From: Myxococcales bacterium
Lineage (GTDB): Bacteria; Myxococcota_A; UBA9042; UBA3505
Direction: 5' to 3'
DNA: 64,000 nucleotides
Assembly: GCA_002728755.1 (NCBI GenBank)
Contig: PBVT01000085.1
Span: forward strand, 1 to 64,000
Under the pieces are notes generated by a model. It ran no database searches and was not told the origin of the DNA. It saw only the letters and a program-made list of their open reading frames with translations. How positions within the stretch are numbered: position 1 is the stretch's first letter; every line of letters begins with the position of its first letter. The translations under genes were made by a program, and so were the position numbers. Below, piece by piece: positions 9,951 through 19,486 of the stretch.

Positions 9951-11111
9951 TCAGGGGTCCTCACCCATGCGGGATAGGGCCGCCTTTACCTTTTGCCCTT
10001 GCGCTGAGTTTGGACCCACCAGGCGCTGCAATCGGCGGTATATTTCAATTGCTCTCCGATGGTTGCCCTGCACTGTATACGCTTGCGCTAGATCCCAGAG
10101 AGCGGGTTGGTATTTGGGGTTCATTTCAAGCGCGTGCCGAAGGTGTATGGCGGCCAGGGAAATCTCACCCGTCTTTAGATAGGCCCGTCCCAGCTTGGCC
10201 CGAGCCTCACTGGTTGCGGATGGCATTCGTAACGCACGCTCAAAGGTGGTGATTGCGAGTTTGGGGTTACTACGGAGAAGCTTGGATCCTCGAGACATGA
10301 GCTGATCATAGCTTGCTCCGCGTGGTGGTGGTCGCAGCGAAGATGTAGGCTGTTTTCTAGGTTTGGAGACCCGAGGCGTGGCAGGTTTCTCGGGTTTGGA
10401 GATGATTTTGACGGGTTCAGGCATCGGCTCAGGGACCGGCTCTGGGCTCACCTCTGCATCTTCCTCATCATCCGGCTCGACAATTGGAGGAGTCTTGGTT
10501 TCCTCTGGGGCCACTCTCTCGACTTCGTCTTCACTGGTGTTGGTGGACGCAAGAAGTTCGGCGGGAATGTTCTCATAGCTGGGTGTGAGGTAATCGTCAG
10601 GAATGGCGGGACCATCGTCTTTGATCAACCCTGATACGAGCATCCAGGCGGCTATGATTCCCATGATGCTAGCCATTACGGTAATCCATAGGGCCCGCCC
10701 CGGTGTTTCATGGGTCAGATTGTAGATATCAACGGGAGTAACGATCGAGGCAGGCTCGGCATCGGGGTATATAAATCGCTCTTTGAAGCTAGAAAGAGAA
10801 CCGACTTTTTCCCAGCTCCCCCCTTTCTTACTTACCTCGTCACTTGGGCGCACCATTCCATCGTTCGCCCACTGCTCCAGCAATGTACGGTTTGGAAAAT
10901 AGAGGACAGCTCCGTCTTTCTTACGAATATACCAGCCTTCAGTTGTTTCGAAATCAGGCTTGGTATCTGCCGTTGTTGTACCACTCCCGACCTGAAAGTT
11001 TAGAGCGCACGCGGGACAGGTTTTGGTAATGGGCCCAAGTAGGATCTGCTCGGTTACCAGATCCATTCGAAAGCCACAGCGTGGACATATGACTTTATGA
11101 CTGCTGTTCAT
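9951..11111 (-). CDS. Zinc-ribbon / GYF_2 / TPR membrane protein
   Basis: Multi-domain membrane protein. N-terminus has an MJ0042-like zinc ribbon (CPRCGFRMDL ... CPACALNFQV). Residues about 57-105 resemble the GYF_2/DUF4339 fold (GWYIRKKDGAVLYFPN, LEQWANDGMVRPSDEV). One membrane span (ALWITVMASIMGIIAAWMLVSG) is followed by an acidic Pro/Glu linker and three or more TPR units (KLAITTFERALRMP, ISLAAIHLRHALEMNP, HRRAIEIYRRLQRL). The cytoplasmic zinc ribbon and GYF with periplasmic TPRs suggest a scaffold. It sits about 50 nt upstream of the kinase and is likely co-transcribed. Function unknown. Confidence 0.85.
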   Translation of the reverse strand: MNSSHKVICPRCGFRMDLVTEQILLGPITKTCPACALNFQVGSGTTTADTKPDFETTEGWYIRKKDGAVLYFPNRTLLEQWANDGMVRPSDEVSKKGGSWEKVGSLSSFKERFIYPDAEPASIVTPVDIYNLTHETPGRALWITVMASIMGIIAAWMLVSGLIKDDGPAIPDDYLTPSYENIPAELLASTNTSEDEVERVAPEETKTPPIVEPDDEEDAEVSPEPVPEPMPEPVKIISKPEKPATPRVSKPRKQPTSSLRPPPRGASYDQLMSRGSKLLRSNPKLAITTFERALRMPSATSEARAKLGRAYLKTGEISLAAIHLRHALEMNPKYQPALWDLAQAYTVQGNHRRAIEIYRRLQRLVGPNSAQGQKVKAALSRMGEDP

Positions 11112-11193
11112 TAGATGCGCTGCTGGTTTGTTCTACACTCACCAACAATTTCATTCGTTCGAGCCCGCAACGCAAATATTTGCTGGTAGGAAA

Positions 11194-12339
11194 TTATCCG
11201 ACCGGAAGAATCTTGTCCCATATGCCCGCAAATTGAAGCCCAACGCCAATGCCTAGACCAATAAGAATTCCGATCACGACATGTATCCAGCCCCCAGAAC
11301 CAGAATTGGAACTACCTTCCTGCACATTGAAGGTGAACTGGCCCGTAGTATAGGCAGGAGACGACTCGTCTTCGTCGATATATTCGTCGTCGTCTGTTTC
11401 GTAGTCTTCCTGCTCTTCCGAGTCGCCTTCTTCCCGATCTTCGTCTTCGTCTTCGTCGTCGTCTTCGTCTTCGTCGTCGTAGCCATGCGTGGTAGTTGCC
11501 GCTAGACCTGCCTCAATCTCTTCGAGAGAGGGGATGTCCGCATAGGACGGTGCTCTTGAGTCGCCATCAAAGTCGTCGTCACCACTCGCGTCGTCCGTAA
11601 GATCGGGGTCATCAAGCTGTGAGTCGGAATAACCATCTGCATCAGCCAAGGCATCTTCATGGTTGTAGCCTTCGTCGATGAGCTCAATGAAATGAGCGAG
11701 CTTTTTCCACCCGGAAGTCTCCGTTGAGACTGCGACGCCAGTAAGATCTCTTTTGGATGCTACCCAGCGTTGCAGCGCTTGTAGACCATGGAAGTTGTAG
11801 GTGAGCCCCCCAGGGATTAGGAGCTTCCACATCACCTGTTCCGGATCGGTCACAGCGAATTGGGCTCGATCTTCAGTATAGAAGATGGCATCGCCGTGAG
11901 CCTCGTTGTCTTCGTCTTCGTCGTCGTCTTCGTCGTCGTCGTCAGCGTCGTCGTCAGCGTCGTCAGCATCCAACTCGTCTTCCTCTACGACCTCTTCGGG
12001 TTCAGGCTCTTCTTCCGGTTCGTCTTCCTCTACGACCTCTTCGGGTTCCGGTTCTTCTTCCGGTTCGGAAGCCTCTTCTTTTTTCTTGGCTTTTTTCGAA
12101 GACTTTTTCTTCTTTCCTTCGGTCTTTTTCTTCCGTTTCTTCTTGGCCGGTTTGCTGTCTTCCTCTTCGCCTTTCTCAACGTTTAATGCGTCGAGATCCA
12201 TTGTGGATTCAGGTCCAGGGTTGAGTTCACCGCAATGGGGACAGGGAACCTCTGCTGTTGGATCAATTTCTGTCGCAGAGACTTCGAAATTCTCCCAACA
12301 ATGTATACAAACAAACGGTGTTGTTTGTTTTTTTGCCAT
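11194..12339 (-). CDS. Zinc-ribbon protein with acidic low-complexity region and C-terminal TM
   Basis: Starts with a zinc ribbon (CIHCWENFEV ... VPCPHCGELN, CxxC x CxxC), followed by a Lys-rich stretch, then about 80 residues of Glu/Asp/Pro low complexity. A folded segment (about 150-220, WKLLIPGGLTYNFHGLQ and LQRWVASKRDL) resembles the GYF-like domain of the neighbouring protein. A second acidic stretch leads to one C-terminal membrane span (GWIHVVIGILIGLGIGVGLQ). It looks like a paralog of the downstream zinc-ribbon/GYF protein with a different tail. The DNA of the acidic regions is a run of GAC/GAG/GAA codons. Function unknown. Confidence 0.8.
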   Translation of the reverse strand: MAKKQTTPFVCIHCWENFEVSATEIDPTAEVPCPHCGELNPGPESTMDLDALNVEKGEEEDSKPAKKKRKKKTEGKKKKSSKKAKKKEEASEPEEEPEPEEVVEEDEPEEEPEPEEVVEEDELDADDADDDADDDDEDDDEDEDNEAHGDAIFYTEDRAQFAVTDPEQVMWKLLIPGGLTYNFHGLQALQRWVASKRDLTGVAVSTETSGWKKLAHFIELIDEGYNHEDALADADGYSDSQLDDPDLTDDASGDDDFDGDSRAPSYADIPSLEEIEAGLAATTTHGYDDEDEDDDEDEDEDREEGDSEEQEDYETDDDEYIDEDESSPAYTTGQFTFNVQEGSSNSGSGGWIHVVIGILIGLGIGVGLQFAGIWDKILPVG

Positions 12340-12442
12340 TGATTACCCGCCCCGAATTCAGGAAGTTTCCGCTATGCCTGCTTTTCGTATCATGGACACA
12401 TACTGGTAGGCAAACAACCCAGGCCATGAATCCCGAGCCGGT

Positions 12443-13774
12443 CTAACGACATGGATCTAGAATCGGATCGTTTGGTGTATGGCAACCGCGTGTACAGGTG
12501 TCAGGGTTTGCCCGCATCCTGCTTCGACAGTTGGTCTTGAAATTGACTGGGTGTGGGTTCACGCCCAGCCCAAATTTACCCAGGGTTGCATGGCATTGGG
12601 TACAATCGTTCTCCGAGTGACACGCAACGCATGCTCGCAGATTACGCTGGGCCTGGAACGAATGGTGTTGCGGAGATCGTACCGTGCCAGGTTGGTTGTT
12701 CCAGCCAGCGGGGTGGAATTTGAGAACGTCCGATGGGAAGCTTCCTGCTTGCCCTGACATAACCACGCCGGACTGCTCGTGACAGCTTGTACAGAAGGTC
12801 TGCAGTCGATGGCAGGATTGGCAGGCGAGATCGTTGCCACGCGTTCGGACAGGGTGAATCAGGATCCAGTTGGCTGGATGGACTCGCCCGGGTCGTAAGG
12901 CTCCTGTGTGACAATCCTGACAGTAGTTCTTGGTGTGGCAGTTGGCACAATAGTCTTCGCGCGCCTTTCCAATGGCGGCATGATCTTTCAGGAAGGCTGT
13001 GTCGTGCGCGTCGCCGAAGTATCGTCCAGATGGCCGGATTTCTCCCTGCGCTCCATAGTCGGTCCGAACCTTTCCGTTTCGTTCCGTTTCGTGGCAGGTG
13101 GAGCAATCGAGAGGGGCTGTGTCTCCCGTGTGGCAGGTCAGGCATGTGCCCATGAGTGGGAGGCCATTATCGCGTGTGGCTACCTGTACACTGGGAACCT
13201 CACTATGGCAGGTCACGCATTTGATGCCTTTGTCTATATGAACTTTATGGTTCATCTTGATGTGGGGCGCCGGCATGATCATATGCGGAGGCGAGTTGAT
13301 CGCAGTGGTTGTTTCTGTCGGATCGCCGCCTGCTGGGAACTGTGGTTGATAACCACGGTGACAGGTTTCACAGGTACCCGATGGCATGTCTTCGTCGCCG
13401 GGCTCTCCAGCTAGATGACAACCCAGGCAGATTTCTTCGCCCTCTACGCCGACGGGAAGAAGGTTATCACTGCTAACAACACTTCCTTCTGCGCTATCAT
13501 GGCAAAAGGTGCACTCCACTCCCGCCTTCTCTACGTGAACCTTATGGTCGAAGGACAGAGGTATGTATTGGTCTGGGTACAATACGGGCGATGGCAGATG
13601 CTTACGTTTGGGCGGCGTATGCGCTGGTGCGGGCTTTTCCGCAGCTTGATTGGCATTATCCGGATCTTTGAAGCTGCCTTCACTTGCGATGGCGGCCGTC
13701 AAGCCTACGACAGAGGCCAGCAATAACAGAAGCACTGTTCGAAGACGTACGGTGTACGGGCGTTTTTCGGGCAT
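12443..13774 (-). CDS. Secreted 13-haem c-type cytochrome
   Basis: Periplasmic or extracellular multihaem cytochrome c. A signal peptide (LLLLLASVVGLTAAIAS) is followed by twelve CxxCH motifs (CTFCH, CLGCH, CETCH, CVTCH, CLTCH, CSTCH, CANCH, CQDCH, CQSCH, CTSCH, CVACH, CTQCH) and one CxxxCH (CTRGCH) near the C-terminus, so up to 13 covalent haems. Spacing of the early motifs with FDHKVH and MNHKVH resembles cytochrome c7/c3 class III repeats. Its ATG overlaps the stop of the beta-barrel gene (TAATG), implying an obligate pair, as in porin-cytochrome electron conduits. Electron transfer is certain as a class; partner and direction are inferred. Confidence 0.93.
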   Translation of the reverse strand: MPEKRPYTVRLRTVLLLLLASVVGLTAAIASEGSFKDPDNANQAAEKPAPAHTPPKRKHLPSPVLYPDQYIPLSFDHKVHVEKAGVECTFCHDSAEGSVVSSDNLLPVGVEGEEICLGCHLAGEPGDEDMPSGTCETCHRGYQPQFPAGGDPTETTTAINSPPHMIMPAPHIKMNHKVHIDKGIKCVTCHSEVPSVQVATRDNGLPLMGTCLTCHTGDTAPLDCSTCHETERNGKVRTDYGAQGEIRPSGRYFGDAHDTAFLKDHAAIGKAREDYCANCHTKNYCQDCHTGALRPGRVHPANWILIHPVRTRGNDLACQSCHRLQTFCTSCHEQSGVVMSGQAGSFPSDVLKFHPAGWNNQPGTVRSPQHHSFQAQRNLRACVACHSENDCTQCHATLGKFGLGVNPHPVNFKTNCRSRMRANPDTCTRGCHTPNDPILDPCR

Positions 13775-15180
13775 TATTGTCCACCTCCGAAGGAACTGGA
13801 TAACACCAAAACCGCACGTGTCGCATGTTTTTCTAGGCGTGTTTCGTGATTTTCGACGAAGGCTCGGAGAGTCCAGCCCGGCGCAAACTGGTAATTCGCC
13901 GAGATATGACCACCGTAACCGTTCGTGTACAGGTTCGTATTTACCGTGTCGTTTATGTAGACGAACGTGAAGCCGGCCCGAAGAGTAAGTTCGGGGATGA
14001 TGACAGGCATTCCACCTTCCAGCCAGAACAGATTCCAGGTACCCGTTGCACCCTGGTAGTGATCCCAGGAGAGCAACATAGACTTACGTTTCTTTCTCCA
14101 CAAAATCCCCAGGTGGACACCCGGTTCATAATCCGGGGCTCGGGCATCTTCGACTACTCGAAAAGACCCGCGGGCATTGATGAGGAAACCAGGAGCCAGG
14201 TGGACTCTTGCTCCCATACTCATATCCTGCATGGGGTACAGGGAGAACACACTCCAGATGCTATTTGTGTCGAAAATGGGGACGGTTCGGTTATAGCGCG
14301 CCTCGAGGTCGAACATGTCCGTAATGGGCGCCATCACGCGACCTCGCAGATCTCCCAGGACATCACCGATGAGATCGTAGCGAGCGTCGGCATCCACAAA
14401 AACGATACCGGGAAAAGCGAGTCGTATGGCACCACCAACCTGCCGGCTTCGAATATTTGCACGTTCGTCTGCACCCACTTCTCGCCACTCGCGAGCATCA
14501 ACCCGAATCGAATGAAGTCCAATATCATTTGAGAATAAAGTACCCCCATACATTAAAACGGTGGGGTCACTACGGTGTTCGGCAAACCCATCCAATCGGA
14601 ATGGATTCCAACTCACGCTATCTCGTAGTTCGCTTGGCTCAAAACCTGCCAGCAGGCCGACACCAAATTTTACGGGGGTGCGAAAACGGACCATGCCGCC
14701 ATCTACCATTGCAAAGCCAAGGCTATCGAGGCGTACGAACCGGCCAATTTCAAAGTCGATCAAACCATTCGCGACACCAAAGCCCGCGACGCTCGCGCTG
14801 AGAACATCAAAACGAACAGGGCGGATAACATCACGCCATATAATATGTTGTCCCGCATCGGCAGGCGCACCAACCAGCGTAAGTTCACCTACGTTGGGGT
14901 CGCCCTGCAGGCGGAGTAGAGTTCGAGCGAAGATACGGCCCTTTCCACCATGGGGCAGGGTCATCGCCATTACGCTCAAGGTTTCGCCAAAACGAAGCCT
15001 CTCGATGGGGTTTCGGTTCGAGTCCAGATACCGATAGACGTTCAGGCTGGTATCACTCTGGATGTCCCAGACGACCGCGGAAGCGGTCTGCGGCATGCAA
15101 AAAACAGACGCCGAAACTGCACAAATTAATGCACAAGATCTACGTAGGATTCCTGCTTTTATACTTTTCGTATTAAACAT
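13774..15180 (-). CDS. Predicted outer-membrane beta-barrel paired with the cytochrome
   Basis: Signal peptide (SCALICAVSASVFCMPQTASA) then about 430 residues with alternating hydrophobic/polar strands, frequent Gly/Tyr/Trp, and short turns, ending in hydrophobic strands (HATRAVLVLSSSF) typical of outer-membrane barrels. No named family recognised. ATG 15180 is preferred over GTG 15189 because it starts directly at the signal peptide. Translational coupling to the 13-haem cytochrome suggests it is the porin half of an electron conduit comparable in concept to MtrB-MtrA; homology to MtrB is not claimed. Confidence 0.78.
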   Translation of the reverse strand: MFNTKSIKAGILRRSCALICAVSASVFCMPQTASAVVWDIQSDTSLNVYRYLDSNRNPIERLRFGETLSVMAMTLPHGGKGRIFARTLLRLQGDPNVGELTLVGAPADAGQHIIWRDVIRPVRFDVLSASVAGFGVANGLIDFEIGRFVRLDSLGFAMVDGGMVRFRTPVKFGVGLLAGFEPSELRDSVSWNPFRLDGFAEHRSDPTVLMYGGTLFSNDIGLHSIRVDAREWREVGADERANIRSRQVGGAIRLAFPGIVFVDADARYDLIGDVLGDLRGRVMAPITDMFDLEARYNRTVPIFDTNSIWSVFSLYPMQDMSMGARVHLAPGFLINARGSFRVVEDARAPDYEPGVHLGILWRKKRKSMLLSWDHYQGATGTWNLFWLEGGMPVIIPELTLRAGFTFVYINDTVNTNLYTNGYGGHISANYQFAPGWTLRAFVENHETRLEKHATRAVLVLSSSFGGGQ

Positions 15181-15332
15181 GTCGCCCACCCTAAGTCGAC
15201 AAAGATACCAGAAGTTTTTCGTCTCCGCATCTTTGCGTTAAACGGGTGAATTGGGCGCTCTGAATTGGGGTAGTGGCCGATTTGTTTCAATCGGTGGTAC
15301 CATCCCAGGGCTCAGTCGTTTGGAGAGTATGT

Positions 15333-17594
15333 ATGAAGGTTCAATCAAAGAAAAAACAGGCGTTAATTTATCACCGCGAACCGCGGCCCGGTAAGACAGA
15401 GATTCGGTCGACGAAGCCGTGTATCACCAGTCGCGATCTTTCACTCGCCTATACGCCTGGCGTGGCGCACCCCTGTCTAGAGATCCACGATGATCAGGAA
15501 TTGGCCTATGAGTACACCAATAAGGGAAACCTGGTCGCCGTGATCTCCAATGGGACGGCGGTGCTGGGACTCGGTGATATCGGTGCTCTGGCGGGAAAGC
15601 CCGTCATGGAAGGGAAGGCCGTTCTATTTAAACGCTTCGCTGATATCGATGTTTTTGATCTCGAAGTTGATATGGCGGACCCAGAACAATTTGTGGAGAT
15701 TGTGGCCGCTATCGCGCCAACCTTTGGCGGGATTAACCTCGAAGATATCAAGGCGCCGGAGTGTTTTGCGATCGAGCGCGCTCTACGTAAACGGCTTGAT
15801 ATCCCGGTTATGCATGATGATCAGCACGGTACGGCGATCATTGCGGGAGCTGGCTTCATAAACGCGCTTACTATTGCCAACAAGGCCGCTGATTCGGTGC
15901 AGATCGTTACCTGTGGGGCCGGTGCGGCCGGTATCGCTTGTCTCGATATGCTGATTGATCTGGGAGCGAAGGAAGAGAACATTATGCTCGTGGATAGCCG
16001 AGGAGTTGTTCATAGCGAGCGGACGGATCTAAACGCGGAGAAGCAACGATTTGCGAGAGAGACGAGTCGCCGAACGCTGGAAGACGCCTTGGAAGGGGCG
16101 GACATGTTTCTCGGTCTCAGTGTTGGCGGGTTAATGTCACCGAAGATGTTGAAGAGCATGGCGGACAATCCAATTGTATTCGCCTTGGCGAATCCGAACC
16201 CGGAGATCGATTATCCCACGGCGATTAAGACACGTGACGATGTGATTATGGCCACGGGTCGGAGTGACTATCCCAATCAGGTCAACAACGTACTTGGCTT
16301 TCCCTTCATTTTTCGGGGAGCTCTTGATGTTCGGGCCAAAACAATCAATGGGGAAATGAAGATAGCTGCGGCGCGCGCCCTGGCGGAATTGGCCCGGGAG
16401 GAGGTCACCGACCAGGTTCGGACGGCTTACGATGGGGCTGTAATCCAATTTGGTTCCGGTTACATCATTCCCAAACCGTTTGATAACCGTGTTCTCTATA
16501 CGGTCGCCCCCGCGGTGGCCAAGGCCGCCACGGATAGTGGTGTTGCCAGGCGCCCCATCACAGATGTTGAGAGCTATCGTGATGAGCTGAAGGCGCGATT
16601 CCACCCGTCGGTCACAGTGATGCGGAGCATCTTTGATAAAATGCGAAAGAGCCCCCCTCGGATCGTGTACCCAGAGGGGCTTGATCCTCGGATTCTTCGA
16701 GCCGCCGAGGTGGCCGCCGATGCTGGTATTGCGCGACCGGTTCTACTCGGACCACGTGAAGACATCCTTGCGGAAGCAGAGCGCAATGAGGTCGAGCTTG
16801 AACAGGCCGGGATCGAGATCATCGACCCAAGCGATATTCCGAACCTTGAGGCGATGGTCGACCAGTTTCATGCTCGCCGTAACCGTAAAGGGCTGACACG
16901 AGGTTCTGCTCGCCGCCAACTTTGTACCGAGATGCATTATCTCGGAGCGATGTTGGTGGAGTCTGGAGATTGTGATGGGATGGTCGGAGGATTAAACCGA
17001 TCGTACCCCAGAGCATTACGCCCTGTGGTTCAGACGATTGGAACGCAGGATTCTCCCTCGGTCTTATGTGCCGTGTATCTGGTGTTCAAGGGAGCTGATC
17101 TCTACTTCTTTGCAGATACGACGGTTAATGTAGACCCCGATGCTGCCACGTTGGCGAATATCGCGACAACAGTAGCGGGGTTTGTAGAACGACTCGAGCT
17201 GGTTCCGAACATCGCCATGCTTTCGTTTAGCAACTTCGGATCGGCACGGATGAAGCAGAGCCAGAAGGTTGCCGAGGCGGTACGGTTGGTAAAGGAGTCG
17301 GCCCCAGGTCTCAACATCGACGGGGAGATGCAGTTTAACGTGGCATTCAACAGCAGCTACCGAAAGAACCTCTATGACTTCTCCAGCCTTACTGGTAACG
17401 CCAACGTCTTCATCTTCCCCAATCTGGAATCAGGTAATATTGCCTACAAGATGATGCAGACGATTGGTGAGGCGGAAGTGATTGGGCCGGTCCTTCTGGG
17501 GCTCAACAAGCCGGTACATGTGTTGCAGCGAGAGAGTGACGTAAACGATATCGTGAATCTTACGGCGTTGACGGGGTTCCGTGTGGATGAGTAG
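15333..17594 (+). CDS. maeB: NADP-type malic enzyme with phosphotransacetylase-like tail
   Basis: Decarboxylates malate to pyruvate with NAD(P). The malic domain shows [11 protein letters not shown] and [10 protein letters not shown], followed by an NAD-binding region ([16 protein letters not shown]). From about residue 430 on ([19 protein letters not shown]) is the phosphate acetyl/butyryltransferase-type domain found in MaeB, which usually regulates rather than catalyses. Length 753 is typical of the fused form. ATG 15333 was chosen over the ORF-track start because GGAGAG precedes it and [16 protein letters not shown] matches family N-termini. The end overlaps the start of the solute-binding gene by 8 nt. 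Confidence 0.95.
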   Translation: MKVQSKKKQALIYHREPRPGKTEIRSTKPCITSRDLSLAYTPGVAHPCLEIHDDQELAYEYTNKGNLVAVISNGTAVLGLGDIGALAGKPVMEGKAVLFKRFADIDVFDLEVDMADPEQFVEIVAAIAPTFGGINLEDIKAPECFAIERALRKRLDIPVMHDDQHGTAIIAGAGFINALTIANKAADSVQIVTCGAGAAGIACLDMLIDLGAKEENIMLVDSRGVVHSERTDLNAEKQRFARETSRRTLEDALEGADMFLGLSVGGLMSPKMLKSMADNPIVFALANPNPEIDYPTAIKTRDDVIMATGRSDYPNQVNNVLGFPFIFRGALDVRAKTINGEMKIAAARALAELAREEVTDQVRTAYDGAVIQFGSGYIIPKPFDNRVLYTVAPAVAKAATDSGVARRPITDVESYRDELKARFHPSVTVMRSIFDKMRKSPPRIVYPEGLDPRILRAAEVAADAGIARPVLLGPREDILAEAERNEVELEQAGIEIIDPSDIPNLEAMVDQFHARRNRKGLTRGSARRQLCTEMHYLGAMLVESGDCDGMVGGLNRSYPRALRPVVQTIGTQDSPSVLCAVYLVFKGADLYFFADTTVNVDPDAATLANIATTVAGFVERLELVPNIAMLSFSNFGSARMKQSQKVAEAVRLVKESAPGLNIDGEMQFNVAFNSSYRKNLYDFSSLTGNANVFIFPNLESGNIAYKMMQTIGEAEVIGPVLLGLNKPVHVLQRESDVNDIVNLTALTGFRVDE

Positions 17595-19476
17595 AGGCTT
17601 GTACAAGGCATCGCTCCCTTGGTTGCTGGTTGTATGGATAGCCATGGTGTTCTGGGGCTGCCGGCATGAACGCCCCTGGCCTGGTTCTGCTTCCGACCGA
17701 GTGGTTATCGTCTTGTCCAAGAGTCTGGGTCAGCTGGATCAACGGACAGCACATGACGGTACGACCCGGAAGGTCTCACGGTTGGTCTATCGGGGTTTGT
17801 TTCGGGTTCGAGGATCCGATCTGGCCATTGTGCCCGATCTGGCCGAAGAGCTGGTTCCCGATGGGCCTTTACGTTATTGCGTGTCCCTTCGACGAGACGT
17901 GCAATTTCATAATGGTGCCGCTCTGGCGGCCCGCGATGTGTCGTATACCCTTCAGTGCGCCATGGATGAGGCCAATGGTTCCTCTGTCCGCGGTCTCTAT
18001 CTGGACCGATTCCGGGCAGATAGACCATTTGATATGCCCGATGGACCCAATGGACATCGGATCTGTTTTAATCTGCGACAAGAAGTTGCCACGCTGCGGA
18101 CCGATCTTGTTTTGGGAATTGTTCCAGAGCCCGTACCCGTCGCGACCCGAAAGGAATGCAAACCCGACACCGTCGTGACGGCGATCGATGAATGCAACCA
18201 ATGTACCTGTAATGCAGATGGGGATTGGTCCTGCACGACTCGTGTTTGCCCGGGCTACGAACCGCCGGGTACGGGAGATTTTCGACTCTATCGGCGAGAT
18301 GGGGATAGGGGACTTATTCTGGAGCGTGTGGGTTGGTCGGATAGCCATAAGGCGCAGGGTGTCCCCCGGTACCTGGTTTTTCGTAACCTTCCCGATGAAA
18401 ACGGGCGCTTGTTAGCTCTCGTATCTCGAGATGCCGACCTGGTGTTGAATGGCTTCTCTCCAGCGGTTTTGAAGGTACTACAAGACGTCGATCATCTGCA
18501 GACCCTCAGGCACCCGTCGATGGTCGTGACCTATCTAACAATGAACACAACATTACCAACCCTGTCGGACCGCCGTGTACGAACCGCGATTGGGTACGCT
18601 GTGGACCGAGAATGGATTACGAGGGAGCGGTTTCTAAAAGGGGCTGCACCTGCAAACGGTATGCTACCCATCGGTCATTGGGCGCGAAACGACGCCGTCG
18701 ATCCGTTTACGGATTGTGTGCATGATCCTCAGGCACCGAAATCGGAGCAGTGTCGGTATAAAGCAGAGGAACTTTTGGAGCAGGCGGGCTTTCCACGAGG
18801 GCCGGATGGTGTTCGACTTCGTCTTCAATTATTGACCACCAATGACAGAATTCGACGACTTGTCGCACGTGACCTATCTCGGCAGCTGGAATTGGTAGGT
18901 ATTCAGGTCCGTGTCCGATCGCTGGAATGGGGCACAATGTTTGATTCCATAAAGAAGGGGCAATATGCCTTGGCCATCCTACAGCTACCGGAGCCAATTG
19001 AGCCGGATATGATGCGATGGATGTTTTTCAGCTTGAGCACACCACTCCATCAGGTACCGGATGCGGCGACTGCACTCGGTCGTGCTCCCCGGAGCGATTT
19101 TGTTCCGGGACTGACGAGTTTGTTTTTTAGCCCGGATTCGGTTTGCAGGAAGTGGGCGGTAAAGCATTTGGCGGTATCTGTTGAGGAGGCTCTAGAACGC
19201 AAGAAAGCCGGAACTCCGCGACGTGGCGGTGGGAATCGTTCGTTTTTTGCCGACGAAGAAGTGGATTGTTGGTTGGATCTGGCCCGGCGCCCCCTCGACC
19301 CTGCCATACGCAAACCATTTTACGATCGTGTGCAGGCACGACTTGCACAAGAGGTGCCGGTCTTATTTCTCTGGCATGAAGACAATGTCGCGGTCGCTTC
19401 GGACTCCTTATCAGGCATCTCGATGACCCTCCGTCCCGATTTGGCGTTTCTACGAAATGTCAGGCGGAGTCGGTGA
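17587..19476 (+). CDS. Family-5 solute-binding lipoprotein with pacifastin-like insert
   Basis: ABC-transporter binding protein of the peptide/nickel family (SBP_bac_5). Signal with Cys in VFWGC; lipobox is weak. Family hallmarks: LVYRGLF, VPDLAEEL, FHNGAALAARDVSYTL, GTGDFRLYRRD, VRTAIGYAVDREWI, LEQAGFP. Between IVPEPV and GTGDF, where other members have a short loop, sits a six-Cys module (nt 18157-18249, about residues 191-221) matching the pacifastin inhibitor pattern C-x11-C-N-x-C-x-C-x3-G-x3-C-T-x3-C exactly. A further Cys pair lies in DCVHDPQAPKSEQC. No permease or ATPase is adjacent. Overlaps maeB by 8 nt. Confidence 0.9.
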   Translation: MSRGLYKASLPWLLVVWIAMVFWGCRHERPWPGSASDRVVIVLSKSLGQLDQRTAHDGTTRKVSRLVYRGLFRVRGSDLAIVPDLAEELVPDGPLRYCVSLRRDVQFHNGAALAARDVSYTLQCAMDEANGSSVRGLYLDRFRADRPFDMPDGPNGHRICFNLRQEVATLRTDLVLGIVPEPVPVATRKECKPDTVVTAIDECNQCTCNADGDWSCTTRVCPGYEPPGTGDFRLYRRDGDRGLILERVGWSDSHKAQGVPRYLVFRNLPDENGRLLALVSRDADLVLNGFSPAVLKVLQDVDHLQTLRHPSMVVTYLTMNTTLPTLSDRRVRTAIGYAVDREWITRERFLKGAAPANGMLPIGHWARNDAVDPFTDCVHDPQAPKSEQCRYKAEELLEQAGFPRGPDGVRLRLQLLTTNDRIRRLVARDLSRQLELVGIQVRVRSLEWGTMFDSIKKGQYALAILQLPEPIEPDMMRWMFFSLSTPLHQVPDAATALGRAPRSDFVPGLTSLFFSPDSVCRKWAVKHLAVSVEEALERKKAGTPRRGGGNRSFFADEEVDCWLDLARRPLDPAIRKPFYDRVQARLAQEVPVLFLWHEDNVAVASDSLSGISMTLRPDLAFLRNVRRSR

Positions 19477-19486
19477 AAACGAACGA

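Noticed and set aside
11906-12409. 167-aa poly-Ser plus-strand ORF
   Set aside because: Antisense shadow of the Glu/Asp repeat coding region of the zinc-ribbon gene; pure codon-repeat artefact without start signals.
13846-14532. 228-aa plus-strand ORF
   Set aside because: Antisense to the beta-barrel gene; no domain or ribosome site.
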